From: Argentina anserina
Taxonomy: Eukaryota > Streptophyta > Magnoliopsida > Rosales > Rosaceae
Assembly (NCBI RefSeq): GCF_933775445.1
Contig: NC_065872.1
Span: 10,168,001-10,232,000 of the forward strand
Direction of reading: 5' to 3'
Length of the DNA: 64,000 nucleotides
The notes beneath the pieces were generated by a model, which was given only the letters and a program-made list of their open reading frames with translations, was not told where the DNA came from and did no database searches. Below, piece after piece: positions 22,130 through 34,166 of the stretch. A program made the position numbers and the translations under genes. Every line of letters begins with the position of its first letter. Within the stretch, counting starts at the first letter, position 1.

Positions 22130-22854
22130 TAATCCTTCTACTTTGTTGCATTCATCTGTCATCCAGTGAAATTGAGCTTTTGATTGATCAACTCGATTCG
22201 ACTTTGAAATATATAATAAGTTCTAACTTTGAAATACAAGCATGGCTAATGACATATATTTAAAAGAAGGCTAGGGTTGGTAAATTTATTGGGAGGTCGA
22301 GTGCTGATCAATGACGTAGCTACACAGGACTACGATGGGCTGTAGCCCACTTCAAATTACTAAAAAACTTGTCTTTCTAGCTAAATTTTAGTGTAAAATT
22401 TTTAATTTTAAATATTAGCTCATCCTAAATTTCTATATATAGTTCATAAATAATCGTAAATTTTTTCTAACCCAACCTATTATGAAATCCTGGCTCTGTC
22501 CTTGGTGCTGATGAATTTTGAGTAGCTTGAGGAAATGAATGAAGAAGCTTCTTGTACTCGGCGTCAGACAGAAAACGAATGCAAAAACAAAAAGAGCATT
22601 TCTTTTGCTTATATTAACTAGAACTGTCTGTATAGGTCAAGTTTAGAGTTATTTTATCTCAAATAAATATACACATTTCTTTTTGTCTCCATATTGATAA
22701 GGTATAAATCTAAAGTCTTCGTCGTCCTTCATTTTCATCATATATAGCTTTCTATGTTTGTTGATGATCATAGTGTGTATCACGACCAATCGATCAGTCT
22801 GTTTCACATGAAAATTTAGAGCAGCCGCTCTATATATATCAGGCTTTTTCATTA
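21781..22854. other. Intergenic; CT/AT microsatellite at about 22088-22130
   Basis: A compound (CT)n(AT)n microsatellite lies near 22088-22130. The rest is AT-rich with no supportable exon. The word GCTGTAGCCCACTTCAAATT near 22340 resembles retroelement remains, but I could not place borders. Confidence 0.4.
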
Positions 22855-23233
22855 AGGGATTTTTTTTTGGTATTTTAAAATGATAGCTCATTCATTAACT
22901 TTTCGATTACATTTTTATATCTCCACCGTTCAACTTTTAGAGTCTAATGTGTAGATCACATATGTAAAATTTTAATCAAAATGATGATCGTTAAGGTATC
23001 AAACTTGGTAAAAGTAATGGAGGCACAAAATCCGTCAAACATGAACCGTTCATGTTTATAAGTTTAAATTCCAGTTTTAAATGTCTTAAACACCTACATT
23101 TTGGCTGAAATTTTACAGAGATGATCTACACATTAGACTTTAAAAGTTGAATGGTGGAGATGTGAAAATGTAATCGAGAAGTTAATCAAATGACCTATCC
23201 ATTTTTTAAGCAAAAAAAAAAAAGAATCTCTCA
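22855..23233. mobile_element. Foldback MITE with long inverted arms
   Basis: The left arm (about 22855-22980) and the right arm (about 23095-23233) are inverted copies over more than 100 bases. The left reads GATAGCTCATTCATTAAC, then TCTCCACCGTTCAACTTTT and TCTAATGTGTAGATCA. The reverse of the right reads GATAGGTCATTTGATTAAC, TCTCCACCATTCAACTTTT and TCTAATGTGTAGATCA. No coding content. The long arms suggest a Mutator-derived foldback element. The target duplication was not resolved. Confidence 0.7.
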
Positions 23234-23574
23234 CTAAAAATGCCATGTATATATAAATACACACACAACACCCATGTATGCCTTATTTGTATGTGTTAAC
23301 ACTAAGTGTATCCGGGTGACTAATCAATAAAGATTTTTCCTAATTAACTGCTTCAACGATTGTTTGTTTTCTCCTAGCAATTGAGTTTTTAACATGAAAA
23401 AGTATGTGTACGCAGACACACATATATGGATTAACTTCTAGGCTTCCGTGGAATTTGAACGTTGATGGGGCAACCGCCCTAGCTAGATTGGTGATGGTGC
23501 AGTGATTACAAATCATGATGACATGATTTTTTTTATGGAACCAACGAACAAGCACTGGCCAAAATTTAATGTTA

Positions 23575-24005
23575 ACAATGGTTTTTAACTATTGTCTAAT
23601 ATAGCTCTTGATCATTGTCTATTCAACAATTGTCTGATATGCGACTCGGACAGTGATTGGAAAACATTGTCTAAAAGGAACTTCAGACAATGCTTGGTTA
23701 AAAAATACGTATTGTCTGAATACTAGAACAAATCATACATATTTATAAAAAGCCATTATATAAGGTTATGTTTTACAATGATACAGACTAAGCATTACAT
23801 GGTCTAAATGACAGAAGACAATGGTTATTCTCCTATACTATTGACTATATGGTGTCCATACAATGTTTTTTTCTTTAAAATCTATTGTCGTATAGGTCAT
23901 TCTAACAATGCTTTTTAATTTTCAAGGTTTGAGACACTATTGTTTTCCTATCTATAGACAATGGTTTTATTTTAGAAATGGAATTGCTAGACAATAGTTT
24001 AAATT
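23575..24005. repeat. Left subterminal repeats of the CACTA-like element
   Basis: About a dozen copies of a 9-12 base word (ACAATGGTTTT, CATTGTCTA, ATTGTCTGA and their inverses) occur in some 430 bases. The same words recur at 30258-30530 near the other end, which ties the two ends together. Confidence 0.65.
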
Positions 24006-24985
24006 TGCCATATTGTCCCAACAGATTACAAATCCATCTGAACCAATTCAGACCTAAACCAACAACATGCATATACCAATTCATAATATATATATATAAT
24101 CAGAATCAAATCTCCATCAAATATTGTTACATTATCTTGCCTAAACACACATAACTAGTAATTATAAATTGTGGTCAAGTTGGTACAAACTTTGTCCATC
24201 AGTAACTAGTAAATTGACTATGAGACGCTGAGCTTTAGGGGGATGCACAAACTCCTTTAATGTTTGGAAGCTCACTAAGTTTTTGCAAATAAAAATAGAG
24301 AAACTTTCCATCAATTCCGATGTTTTGATCGAATCATTCAAGCATGAGGCATATAAGTGATCATATTAAAACTCAAATAACAAACAGAGGCATGTCATTG
24401 TACCAATCAATATTCCAGTCTATAGAACATTCTTATGTATGAATACAACTTGAACTGCAATCAACTAAAAGAAAGGAACAAATGTCAGTTAACTCAGAAT
24501 CTTGAATGACAGTTCTATTACAAGACAAACTGATCTGCCTGCATATTACACAAAGTAGCCAATTACACATTCTATAAATCATAATATATAAGCCGATAAT
24601 TTTCAGATAACTTCACAATATAAGATTCCAGCTGGGTTTTGATTTGTACCTTATGTTGGTGCATTCCTCCAAGCTTTATATTGTCTTGTGTTCGTAATAT
24701 TCTTTATGCGTATAAACCACACAGAGATACACCATTGATTATGAGTAAGATAATATATAAATGATTGCCCCATCCCATGTGAGGGTGTAAATGAAACATT
24801 CAAAGAGAGAAAAAGATCTCAATCAATTATTGATGAAGATGGATGAATTTAATTGATACTAGCTACAATTGTTTTAAGAAAGAGTTTATTTTCTAAGCCA
24901 ATTTTATAATGTAAAGGTACTTAGTAATGGGAAAAGTACTGGAATGAAATCTAAAATAAAAACTCAAAAACAGTAGGACACTTAC

Positions 24986-25074
24986 CATCAGTTGAGCCAA
25001 CATAAAGATGGTTAGCATTTAGTCTCTCAATCATCATCAAGCATCCTAATATCCCAGACCCTTCATGACCTTCT
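24986..25074 (-). other. Exon-like fragment, not recognised
   Basis: The minus strand shows an acceptor (CTAGTAG), an open stretch including EGHEGSGILGCLMM and IERLNANHLYVGSTDG, and a consensus donor (GTAAGTGT). It looks like one genuine exon of a host gene captured with its splice sites. I do not recognise the protein. It has the same strand as the prohibitin and RPN8 fragments. Confidence 0.35.
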
Positions 25075-25633
25075 CTACTAGTTAGTATTGTTGTTTATCT
25101 ATAACTGCATGAAATATGACACAATTACATGAAAAACACTAATTCCTAACAAACTGACATGCATTAAGGATGAAAACATAGGTGATCATATTTAGATAAA
25201 GAATAGAATCGATAACAGTCACCTATACAACAGAAGCATGTTACTTGAAATAGCCTACAAAAGATGGCATAATGTTTTTTGAAAGTAAACTAACAAGTAC
25301 TCAGAAAACCTGAATTAAATGTGGAATATCTGAATGCATAAACCTTGAAGAAAAAGGACTACGCCAGACTTCAATACCAAAAAACTACTCTTGGCAACGT
25401 ACAACACTGAAAACCCACATGCAGATACCGTAGTCCGACATAACAAAGATGCATGCCAATCAGTTATCAATTCACAATGAAAACATATATAGGGTGTTGC
25501 TGTATAATCTTCAAATCTCAACTCAAAGTCAAGCAAATGTATAGAAAACCAAAGCATAACATAATCGACTGAAACAACAAATTGAAGTACAAGCCTAACA
25601 TAATCGACTGAGGTGAATTAGAAGGCATTACCT

Positions 25634-25975
25634 TCAACGACCGAGGCCAAAGAGGACATAGTTCCCCTTAGGCAAGTAGCTCATATTCGGCGACTTGGCG
25701 AGCGTGGCCGCAATCTCTCTGCTGGTCCCAATCCTCCTCAGCTCAATCAGGTCATTCCCAGCCGAAGCAGTCGCCTCCGAATCAGCTTGGCAGCCTCACT
25801 CTCTCCTTGAGCCCTGATGATCGCAGCCCTCCTCTCCTGCTCGGCCTTGCCCACTTAGACCTCTCTGCCTCCTGCTGCGCTACCCGCTTCTGCTGCACAA
25901 CGCGTGAGAACACGGCGCCGTACGACAAGTACATTATTGGAATGTTTAAGTTCCTCCACAAATTCACAATTGTTG
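25634..25975 (-). pseudogene. Prohibitin (PHB3/4-type) C-terminal fragment with frameshifts
   Basis: Read on the minus strand: YLSYGAVFSRVVQQKR, VAQQEAERSK, then after a frameshift AEQERRAAIIRAQGESEA, then after another LIELRR.., TSREIAATLAKSPN and the terminal YVLFGLGR followed by TGA at 25634. These are the consecutive C-terminal blocks of type-I plant prohibitins (mitochondrial inner-membrane scaffold proteins). At least two frameshifts break the frame and the N-terminal half is missing, so it cannot make prohibitin. It lies inside the CACTA-like element, so capture by the transposon is the likely origin. Confidence 0.85.
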
Positions 25976-26865
25976 GCTAAGTGGAAATAATGACAGAGAA
26001 AAGATGTCGGTCTACGGAAGCTAAAACAATGTATGATTGATAGACATTGGCAAATCTCATTATGGCTGCAAAACTAAAATAAAACGAAGGATTACAAAAC
26101 TTGTGAATGTTAGAAGTAAAGCTACAAAAGAGGCAATATGCACTACAATTTCATGAGTTAAGTATAATAAATACTAGTGATAGAATTAATAAGGGTCAAC
26201 CTCATACAATCCTCAAGAAGCATATATTGTTTTAGGATGTAAATCATCAACCATCTGTATGAAGCAAAGTGAATAGTAGTCACCCAACAGAAAAACTAAA
26301 TGGATTAATCAAGCTCAAATCAATGTGAATAGTTAGCAACATGACCATGCAAGTGAAAAAACTATAAACACAAAGAATTATATATGCAACCTGCTAATGC
26401 ATATGCACTCAACCAATAATCATTGACACTTACAGAGAAAAAGTAGAGTAGATGGGCTGAATGTAATTTTATTATAACTATATGCAATTTTGGCTGGGTT
26501 CTCTTGCTGCAAAACATCAATGAATCAAAAGCTGAACTAAAATATCAATTTACAGAATCAAAATTAAAGAATCAAATTTAGAATGAAACACAAAATCAGA
26601 AACACATGTCAGTTACATCTTGCCTACAATCTGCTGAATTTCAATTGAAAAAAATAAACATAACAACAAGGAATAACCAAATTGGCATGTTATACCCCCA
26701 ACAAAACCAATGAGTTAACACTCAACAACATTACCAGGCTCCAAAGTTTCCTAATAAATGATTGAATGAAAACAAACACTGAGTCACTCACCAAAAGAAA
26801 TCGATCTCAAAGTATATCTTGTACATGAAATAAACGAACATAGACAAATATAATTAGTAGTACGG

Positions 26866-26956
26866 TTAATTCTTTCCGACATAGACTACATGGCTTCATG
26901 GTAGTTGTGATCAAGAAACCAGATACTTGGGTCCTTGTCATCTTCTTCAAAGGGCA
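26866..26956 (-). pseudogene. 26S proteasome subunit RPN8 exon fragment with an in-frame stop
   Basis: After an intact acceptor (TTTCCACAG) the minus strand reads [19 protein letters not shown], then HEAM, then a TAG where RPN8 has Phe, then SM-ERIN. This is the exon of the MPN-domain proteasome lid subunit RPN8 that contains VPFEEDDKD and [13 protein letters not shown]. Homology ends after ERIN. The retained acceptor shows the copy came from genomic DNA, not mRNA. It lies in the same orientation as the prohibitin fragment, about 0.9 kb away. Confidence 0.85.
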
Positions 26957-28049
26957 CTGTGGAAAAAGGTTCAAATTTTACATCAGTCACGACTCACAAG
27001 TACTGTGATTGATACAGAAACATACAAGATCTCCAAAACCAAAAGAACCTTCCCGCACAGCTATTAGCTAACAAAGATACCAAAGCTAAAGTTGTACATC
27101 AATAATGCATTATAGCAATTCCAATCTACCCAACCTACAATGCAACATCCAGTTAGGGTCATAATGCCGCAAAGAATCTCATAAATTCTGTTTATGCTAC
27201 ACTATATCGGCTCTGTTCGAGCTCAATTGTATGTGTACACTCAATTAACTCTACAAATCGTATCGATGCACCAAAAACATAACAGTTAGAGCAGCTTTCC
27301 GCTGAAGCTCATACCAAACTTCAAAATCACACTAAATATCATAACCTAAATACAAATTCAAAAGAACAAAAAAACAAATTCCGCACAATGAACAATCTAC
27401 CAACCAAAAATGACCTAATCAGATCCAAACAGGCGAAAATAAACTTGAAAAAGAGAACAACGAGATCCAAACACAGTAGAATAGAAAAAGCAGAAACGAT
27501 TGGCAGACGAGGGAGTTCCAACCGAGACGACGATAGCTCTTCAGGTACCGGTCGGGAACCAAAACCCTGACAAAGATGCCTTTGGAGTCGGAGTCTCCTT
27601 GCTACCCCAGTAGATTCCACCGCCACCGGCTCATACGGTGGGAAATCATGGATCCCAAAACAAACAAAGGTTCTACGAAGAGGAACATTCCCAATCCAAA
27701 TCGGGAATCTAGTAAATCAAATTTGAAACATTTCTAGACTTACCAGCAGAGAATAGAGAGCGGAGAATCGTTGTAGAGGTTGAGCTCGATCACCTCGAAG
27801 TCGTAGAGAGGCGGAGGGGATCGATGTCCCATCTGCAAATCAATGGGAATACAAAGATTTTCATCACTGTCAAAACCTTCAAAGTCGTGAATGGAGAGGA
27901 TGGTTTTGATTTTGGGGGTTTTGATTTTGGGGATGTGTTTGGAGCAAAGGATTGCTGGGGGAGGGAAGAGAGTGAAATTTGTTTTGAGGAAAGATCGGAC
28001 ATGGTTTTTGAAACACTTAGCGCGGATCCGGATAATGGTAGAACTCTTT

Positions 28050-28480
28050 AGAACTCTTTGAAAGTTCATAGAATAATCTAGAGGACGTTAGAAGTCTCCG
28101 GAAAATGTGGAAGCCTTGAGACATCTCCGAATTTCTCTAGAATTATAGAGAGGTTAAGGAAACAAAACCACTCTGGAAGTCTCTAGAATACTCAAGGTAG
28201 CTCTTAGCTTTATGTAGACTTGTATATAATTCTCTAGTCATCTACACTTGAACATAGTCCTAGAATTCTCTATAACTATTGAGGTAGGATGTGGATGCTT
28301 ATAAATAGCAAGGCACCCCTCACATTTGAGTCATCAAGTAAGTTGCCTTCAAGCATACTTGTAAACACTCTTGTAAGCTTTCTTTGTTCAATACAAGTTC
28401 TTTTTAGAGATATTCTCTTTGCCTTTCAATTGTTCTAACCAGGTGTTGCAGGACTAAGGCTGACTTAACATAAGTGAGTT
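28050..28480 (+). mobile_element. Putative Copia-type LTR remnant
   Basis: A TATA box (TTATAAATAGCAAGGCACCCCTC) is followed by a polyadenylation-like stretch (TTGTTCAATACAAG) and a TTCTAACCAGGTGTTGCA-like end. It is preceded by repeated TCTAGAA / CTCTAGA words. This is the make-up of a Copia LTR, but I found no target duplication, so the borders are approximate. Confidence 0.4.
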
Positions 28481-28499
28481 GCTAAGTGAGATTTACTTA

Positions 28500-29633
28500 G
28501 TAATGGTAGACTTGTTATAGTGAGATTTACTCATCTTATTTCATGCGTGCAACTTCCAAGACACCGAAAATGATTCTCTCACTTGTTTCATCGGTCACCT
28601 AATAGCATGATAAAGTGCTTAGAAAAAAAACATCATACGTAAAATCACAGGCGACGATTCATTACTATTCACCAACAGGAACGGGTGACCTAACACGCAG
28701 CCCCCAAAACTCCGCCATTTCTCCTCCTACACCCTCCTAGATCGATAGTCGATCCCCTACCACCCTCACCTACTCCCACGCACTGCCAAGAAGGCGGCAC
28801 GCGCGCCACCACCACCTCCGCCCAAACCTCCTCCAATCAACAACCTCCCAACATGAAAAACGTAGATCACAAGGAGAGAGACACAACCATACCTTTAGTT
28901 CGTCCCAAGCCGGCTGGAAACCGCCGAAATCGCCGCCATAACATCTTGGATTAAGATTTGAAGATCGGAGCTGATGCCTCACCACCGGTGGAACCGCGCC
29001 TAGGAGGAAGAAGGAGGACTCACCGTCGTGGCCTTAAGCTCCAGCGTCGCCGGTGATGACAATTTCGCCGGTGCAGCAGCTGCTCTCCCTCGGTGGCGAC
29101 ACGACGCGACACGGTGCGGGGTGGTTCGCCACTACCACATATCAACATGACTCGGTCGTGCGGTCCCAACCACACCGGCGGTGTCGTGCACGGTGGCCGG
29201 AGGAGGGAAATCATCAGTGAAGAAATCGGCGACGTGAGAGAGGGTCGAGGGAGAGGAGAGAGAAATTGGGGAATTTTTTATTTTTTTGGAAAGTTTCCAA
29301 AAAGTCTTTTTATAGCCTTCTAAAATCGGAAACTAACTTCCGTTGATAATTACTTTCACATACGACATCCGATTAAGGTGTGCTACGTGTCAACATACTC
29401 GTATCGACGAGCTCTACAACTTCCGTGAAGGAAGGTTTCAGAGACGAGCGACGGAATAAAAGTTAACTCTCAAGCCACATAAAACGTAACGTTTTTCAAC
29501 TTAATTTTTCTGAAATCAGTTTTGTTTCGCCTGACCTCGACGAGAAGGCAAAAAATGCAATTTTACTCAAATTACCGAGCTTAATAGTCTAGAGGAATTT
29601 TACGAATTAAACCCGAAAAATCGGGGTATTACA
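28500..29633 (-). mobile_element. Truncated LTR (copy C) of the same family as copies A and B
   Basis: On the minus strand it starts TGTAATACCCCGA at 29633. It contains the family block around CTTCCTTCACGGAAGTTGTAG and CTCGTCGATACGAG, a TATA box (GGCTATAAAAAGAC, near 29310), a GC-rich leader and the words TTGGAAGTTGCACGCA and GATGAGTAAATCTCAC. It ends there, about 1.1 kb in, so the last 1.6 kb seen in A and B is missing. It lies inside the CACTA-like element, in reverse orientation to A and B. Confidence 0.65.
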
Positions 29634-29817
29634 AATAGATACAATAGTGTTTTCTCAAATGCCATCAAAATTTTATGGCATTTTAAAACACTATTGATGA
29701 TACAATTATTTCATGGCGTTTGGAAAATGCTATCTCCATTACACATATAGTTTCTTAAAAATAATCAATGACATTTGTTGGAAAACGTCATGTTTTAATT
29801 CTTTTGATGACTATATT

Positions 29818-29991
<174 letters not shown>

Positions 29992-30257
29992 TATGAAGAA
30001 CGAGATAAGCTATGTCGAGAGAGCTCTGAGTGAAACCGAGATTGGTTGCCATGAAATGGGCTTCAATTTAGTGAAAACGAGAGCTCTACGTTTCAATGAA
30101 AACAGGAGCTCTGGTTTCGGTGTAAGTGATACGGTTAGCTGTAAATTTCAAATCTAATCAATGGGGTAGACGGGAGAATATTTTAGAAAAAATCTTAGAT
30201 GGCGCCACAAAGAAGTAGCGAGGGTTTCTCATAATATTGCTTAACGTTTTGAAAATT

Positions 30258-30530
30258 ATTGTCTCTTTCAACCTAAAACAATGTAATTTGAATAAATATA
30301 AAGACCAGTCTTAAAATCATCCAGACAATGCTACGTATATATGGAAAAACATTGTCTATGCTTAACATACAAACAATGGTAAAAATAAAAACCATTGTTG
30401 GAAGCGAAATCCATAACAATGGTATTCATGTACAAGATAAACCATTGTCTATAATATTTCCAAACAATAATCACTTTAAAACCGTTGTTGTTCTCCAGAA
30501 TTCAGACAATAGTTATTTTAGTAAGTATTG
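30258..30530. repeat. Right subterminal repeats of the CACTA-like element
   Basis: Multiple ACAATGG, CAGACAATG and CCATTGT words occur in both orientations, matching the left zone at 23575-24005. Confidence 0.6.
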
Positions 30531-30570
30531 TTTATCCGGTATGTTTAATCCATATTTTGGCCTAATGAAG

Positions 30571-31447
30571 AGACAAATACATGTTCGTCCAATAAAAAGA
30601 GATACAAATACATGTCATAAGGATATCATCAATTAGTTGTATCGAACTTCTTGAGTTTGGAGTGAGGAATTATAGCTAGCAATGGTACATAGACAATTGT
30701 TTTCGATCCCATCCCCTTGAATGGTTCAGTTAGCCACTTAGCCTGTTAGGTGTCCTGAAACGGTTAACACGGTGAAATCTGAAATCTCAGTCTTATCCAA
30801 CCTGCAACGATGACATATATTCTAAATTTCTTATATACTTGCATTCTAGTTTCTATGACAACACCTGCATGCAGTACGTAGGCTTCCAGTAACGTTAACT
30901 GTATAGTTCGACTTAACAAACTAACATGTACCTGATTTCAATCAGTACGCATCCTCCGGTCCATTAAAACCAAAAAGAAAACGTACGTAGTATACTAATT
31001 AATTTCAAATTGTCCATAATCCTCTTTAAAAAAATTGTCCATAACTCAATATTCAAGATCAGCTCATAGCTTCACAAGCATTCTTCCAACAATTGGGTTT
31101 CATTTTTCTTATGCAGACCCCTCTGGCTCTATCTTTGTTGAAGTGTCAGGATTTTTTTTTTTAAACAAGTGCAACGAATTCATTTGGCGAAAAGTCGCTT
31201 CGAGCATTAGGCTCATTGACAACCACAAGGATCAGACATAAAAAGTGACAGACCACCTCATGCATGCACTAACACTAGGCACTAAATTGAAAAAAAATGA
31301 AATTCAAAAATTCAAAAATTAAAATGCGTCCAAATAACGGATATTACCAGAGTTCAAACTAAAAGCAAAAGCAAGCTAATTAACTCTACCAAACCTAGAA
31401 AACATAGAACAACAAAAATCGAGCCAAACAACAATTGTGGACCCAAG
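30571..31447. other. Intergenic, nothing recognised
   Basis: AT-rich spacer between the CACTA-like element and solo LTR B. It ends with CCAAG, the left copy of the target duplication of LTR B. No exon or repeat structure was seen. Confidence 0.5.
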
Positions 31448-32310
31448 TGTAATAACTCGAATTTTTAGAAACTAAATGTCGAGTATTTTCAAAGTGTTAA
31501 ACTTGTGAAATTAATTCAAGACGACAATTGGAGGTTTGCGACATTTCGAAACGAAAACGGAAACGTTCTCGGATCGTTTAATTAGAAACGTAACGTTACC
31601 GCAACGTATAGATCGACTTTTATTCCGTCGCTCGGTTGTGAAAACTTCCTTCACGAAAGTCGTAGAGCTCATCGATACGAATTCGTGGACACGTCATGCG
31701 TTCGAATCGGACGTCGGACGCGAAAGTTATTAACGTCGGAAGTTCGTTTCCGATTTTGGAAATAGTATAAAAGGAAGGAGAGGAGATTAAAAATCAGAAA
31801 ATCAGATTTTTTCTAAAAATCAGCTCGGGTAATGTTCACCCGACCCAAAAACCTTCTCCGGCCGATTTCTCCACCATCCGACGTCGCCTCGTGTCGTGCC
31901 ACCTATCAAACTGACGGGCTCGACGAGCTCCATCTTTTGGGCTACGCCTTGCACTCCGGCGACAACCACACACGGTGTAGCAACCGCCGGAAGTTACTGT
32001 TGTGGCGGCGCCGCCTCCTCCGGCCACCATGGCTCGAGATTCTTGGGGGGTTTTGCTTGTCTCAGTCCCAGCAACATTCCCACAAAAGAAATCGAGCCAA
32101 ATCGAAGTGTAAGTACCCGAATCAAAATTTCAATTTCTAGGATTTGTGAATAGTGCCTATTTTATGTTATTCGTTGTTTGGACTGTTTAGGCTCGGATTT
32201 AGACCTTGGTGTCAACTAGGAAGTTGTTGGAAATGTTGTTTAGGTTGTGGTGGTGAAATTCGGTGATGATTGGTGGCGGTCGGTGAACAGTAACGCCGAA
32301 TGAATAGTAA

Positions 32311-32425
32311 TTGTGAATAGTGATCTGTAACAGTACCTATGAATAGTGATCTGTAACAGTAACTGTGAATAGTGATCTGTAACAGTACTGTGAATAGTGA
32401 TCTGTAACAGTAAATGTGAACAGTG
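32311..32425. repeat. Short tandem repeat in LTR B, about 25-base unit
   Basis: GAATAGTGATCTGTAACAGT followed by a few variable bases recurs four times. Copy A has only loose CAGTAAC words at the matching place. Confidence 0.85.
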
Positions 32426-33126
32426 GCGTGGTAAAACAGTACTATGAACAGCGGTTTAGTAAAAACAGTGAATAGTAAATGTGAACAGTGTTCCCGTGAA
32501 CAATGTTTTATGAACAACATTTAGCTGTGCTGAACTCGTCACCTGATATTTTAAGTATCATTTTTAAGCATTTATCGTGCTATTAGGTGACTGACGAAAC
32601 GAGTGAGGAAATTACTTTCATGGTCGTGGAAGTTGCACGCAGGAAAGAAGGTGAGTAAAATCTCACATATTTACGAATCTACCCTTGCGGAGATTTAAGA
32701 TTTTACAAGAGTTTTTAATATTGAATTACGACATGTATACGATATAGTGGATTATATATATATTGTATAAATGGTAATAAGTACATATATATATATATAG
32801 TTTGCTATATTATATACTGTTATAAATTCATTGGGATTTGTCATTTCGATGACGAGAATTAAATATTGAGCATGTGATTTAATTTGTACAATATGAGGTG
32901 TGATTATTGTACGTGGTTTTAACATGGTGTTTGTTGAAACGTTTTGTCTTCGGACGTGTTTATGAAATATGACATGTATATGATATAATGGATTATATAT
33001 ATATTGTATAAATGGTAAATATGTACATATATATATAGTTTGCTATATAATATACTGTTATGATTTTATCGTGTTTTATGTCATTTTGATGACGAGATTT
33101 ATATATCGAGCATGTGATTTTGATTT

Positions 33127-33395
33127 GTACAATATGATGTGAGATTATTGTACGTGATTTTAACATGGAGATTGTTAAAATGTTGATTTGTCTTCGGACT
33201 TGATTTTTGGTACAATATGATGTGAGATTATTGTACGTGATTTTAACATTGAGATTGTTAAAATGTTGATTTGTCTTCGGACGTGATTTGGTACAATATG
33301 ATGTGAGATTATTGTACGTGATTTTAACATTGAGATTGTTAAAATGTTGATTTGTCTTCGGACGTGATTTGGTACAATATGATGTGAGATTATTG
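33127..33395. repeat. Tandem repeat in LTR B, 81-83 base unit
   Basis: The word GTACAATATGATGTGAGATT recurs at 33127, 33210, 33291 and 33372, each followed by TTGTACGTGATTTTAACAT and, after the first three, TTGTCTTCGGAC. Copy A holds fewer units here. Confidence 0.9.
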
Positions 33396-34166
33396 TACGT
33401 GTTTGGCAAGTCGAAACCTAGCCTTTGGCCGGGCGAAAGTTACGATACAGTTAGAGCTCTAGTCTGTCTGCCGTAGTACTGCATGTGAGGTAACGGGTGG
33501 TTATCTGCTCATGGGTACTCAGATTGTTTTGGATGTTGGGTAGCGGGTGGCTATTCAATATCGGCGGTGTATTACGAGAGGGGTAACAGATGTGTACCAG
33601 CGTTCTTGGTACCCGTATTATAAATGCATTTGGATAACCAGAAGGATTACTTAATTTCTCATGAGCGCTTCTTTTCATATTTCTTTGGGACAACCAGATG
33701 GGCCGTCCATTGACTCATGAGTGCATTTATATTTGTTTGATTTCTGGATTTTCGTATATATTGATATGCGAGTTATATATTTTTATTTTACTCATACGAG
33801 CTGTAAAGCTTACCGGGTTTGTGTTTACAATCCCGGTGCACCAATTCGATGGTGTAGTGGATAACTCCGCAGGTGTGGATTAGCGGGAATTGACGGACCG
33901 CTCAGAGGACTTGAAGTTATTTATCTCCAGCTTGTGTGAGGATTTTGTGTGACTATCTTGTGAGTTTGTTGTGAGGATTACGCAATTCCATTTGTTATAA
34001 TATTGAATTATAATTTGGGTTGTAATAATCGGTTTAACTGAGTTGTATTTTAAACTCAGAGATGATCCGCTGTGGCATTTTAAATGATTCGTTGAAATTG
34101 TTTGGTGTCTAACGACTCTGAAATTTTGAGTTTTTAAGCTCGAAATTTTGGGGTCGTTACACCAAG

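Larger units (their letters stand above)
31448..34161 (+). mobile_element. Solo LTR (copy B), same family as copy A
   Basis: It begins TGTAATAACTCGA and ends GGGGTCGTTACA, with CCAAG on both sides (31443-31447 and 34162-34166), a perfect 5-base duplication. The TATA box (AGTATAAAAGGAAGG) lies near 31765, a GC-rich leader follows, and a likely splice donor (CGAAGTGTAAGTACC) lies near 32105. Two internal tandem arrays (listed separately) are expanded relative to copy A. No gag or pol frame is present. It differs from A in leader sequence and repeat number, so the two are not the LTRs of one recent insertion. Confidence 0.87.

Noticed and set aside
27540..27640. A second prohibitin fragment (N-terminal part) inside the CACTA-like element
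   Set aside because: A few words (SRPVPEEL, SYRRLGWN) resemble prohibitin only if the frame is changed every ten residues; too weak to claim.
31832..32153. GC-rich open frames just after the TATA box of LTR B
   Set aside because: They match the non-coding leader of the LTR family; copies A and C have different, non-homologous frames at the same place.
32993..33409. 138-codon minus-strand frame with repeated YNNLTSYCTKSRPKTNQHFN
   Set aside because: Produced by the 81-83 base tandem repeat in LTR B; no independent coding evidence.
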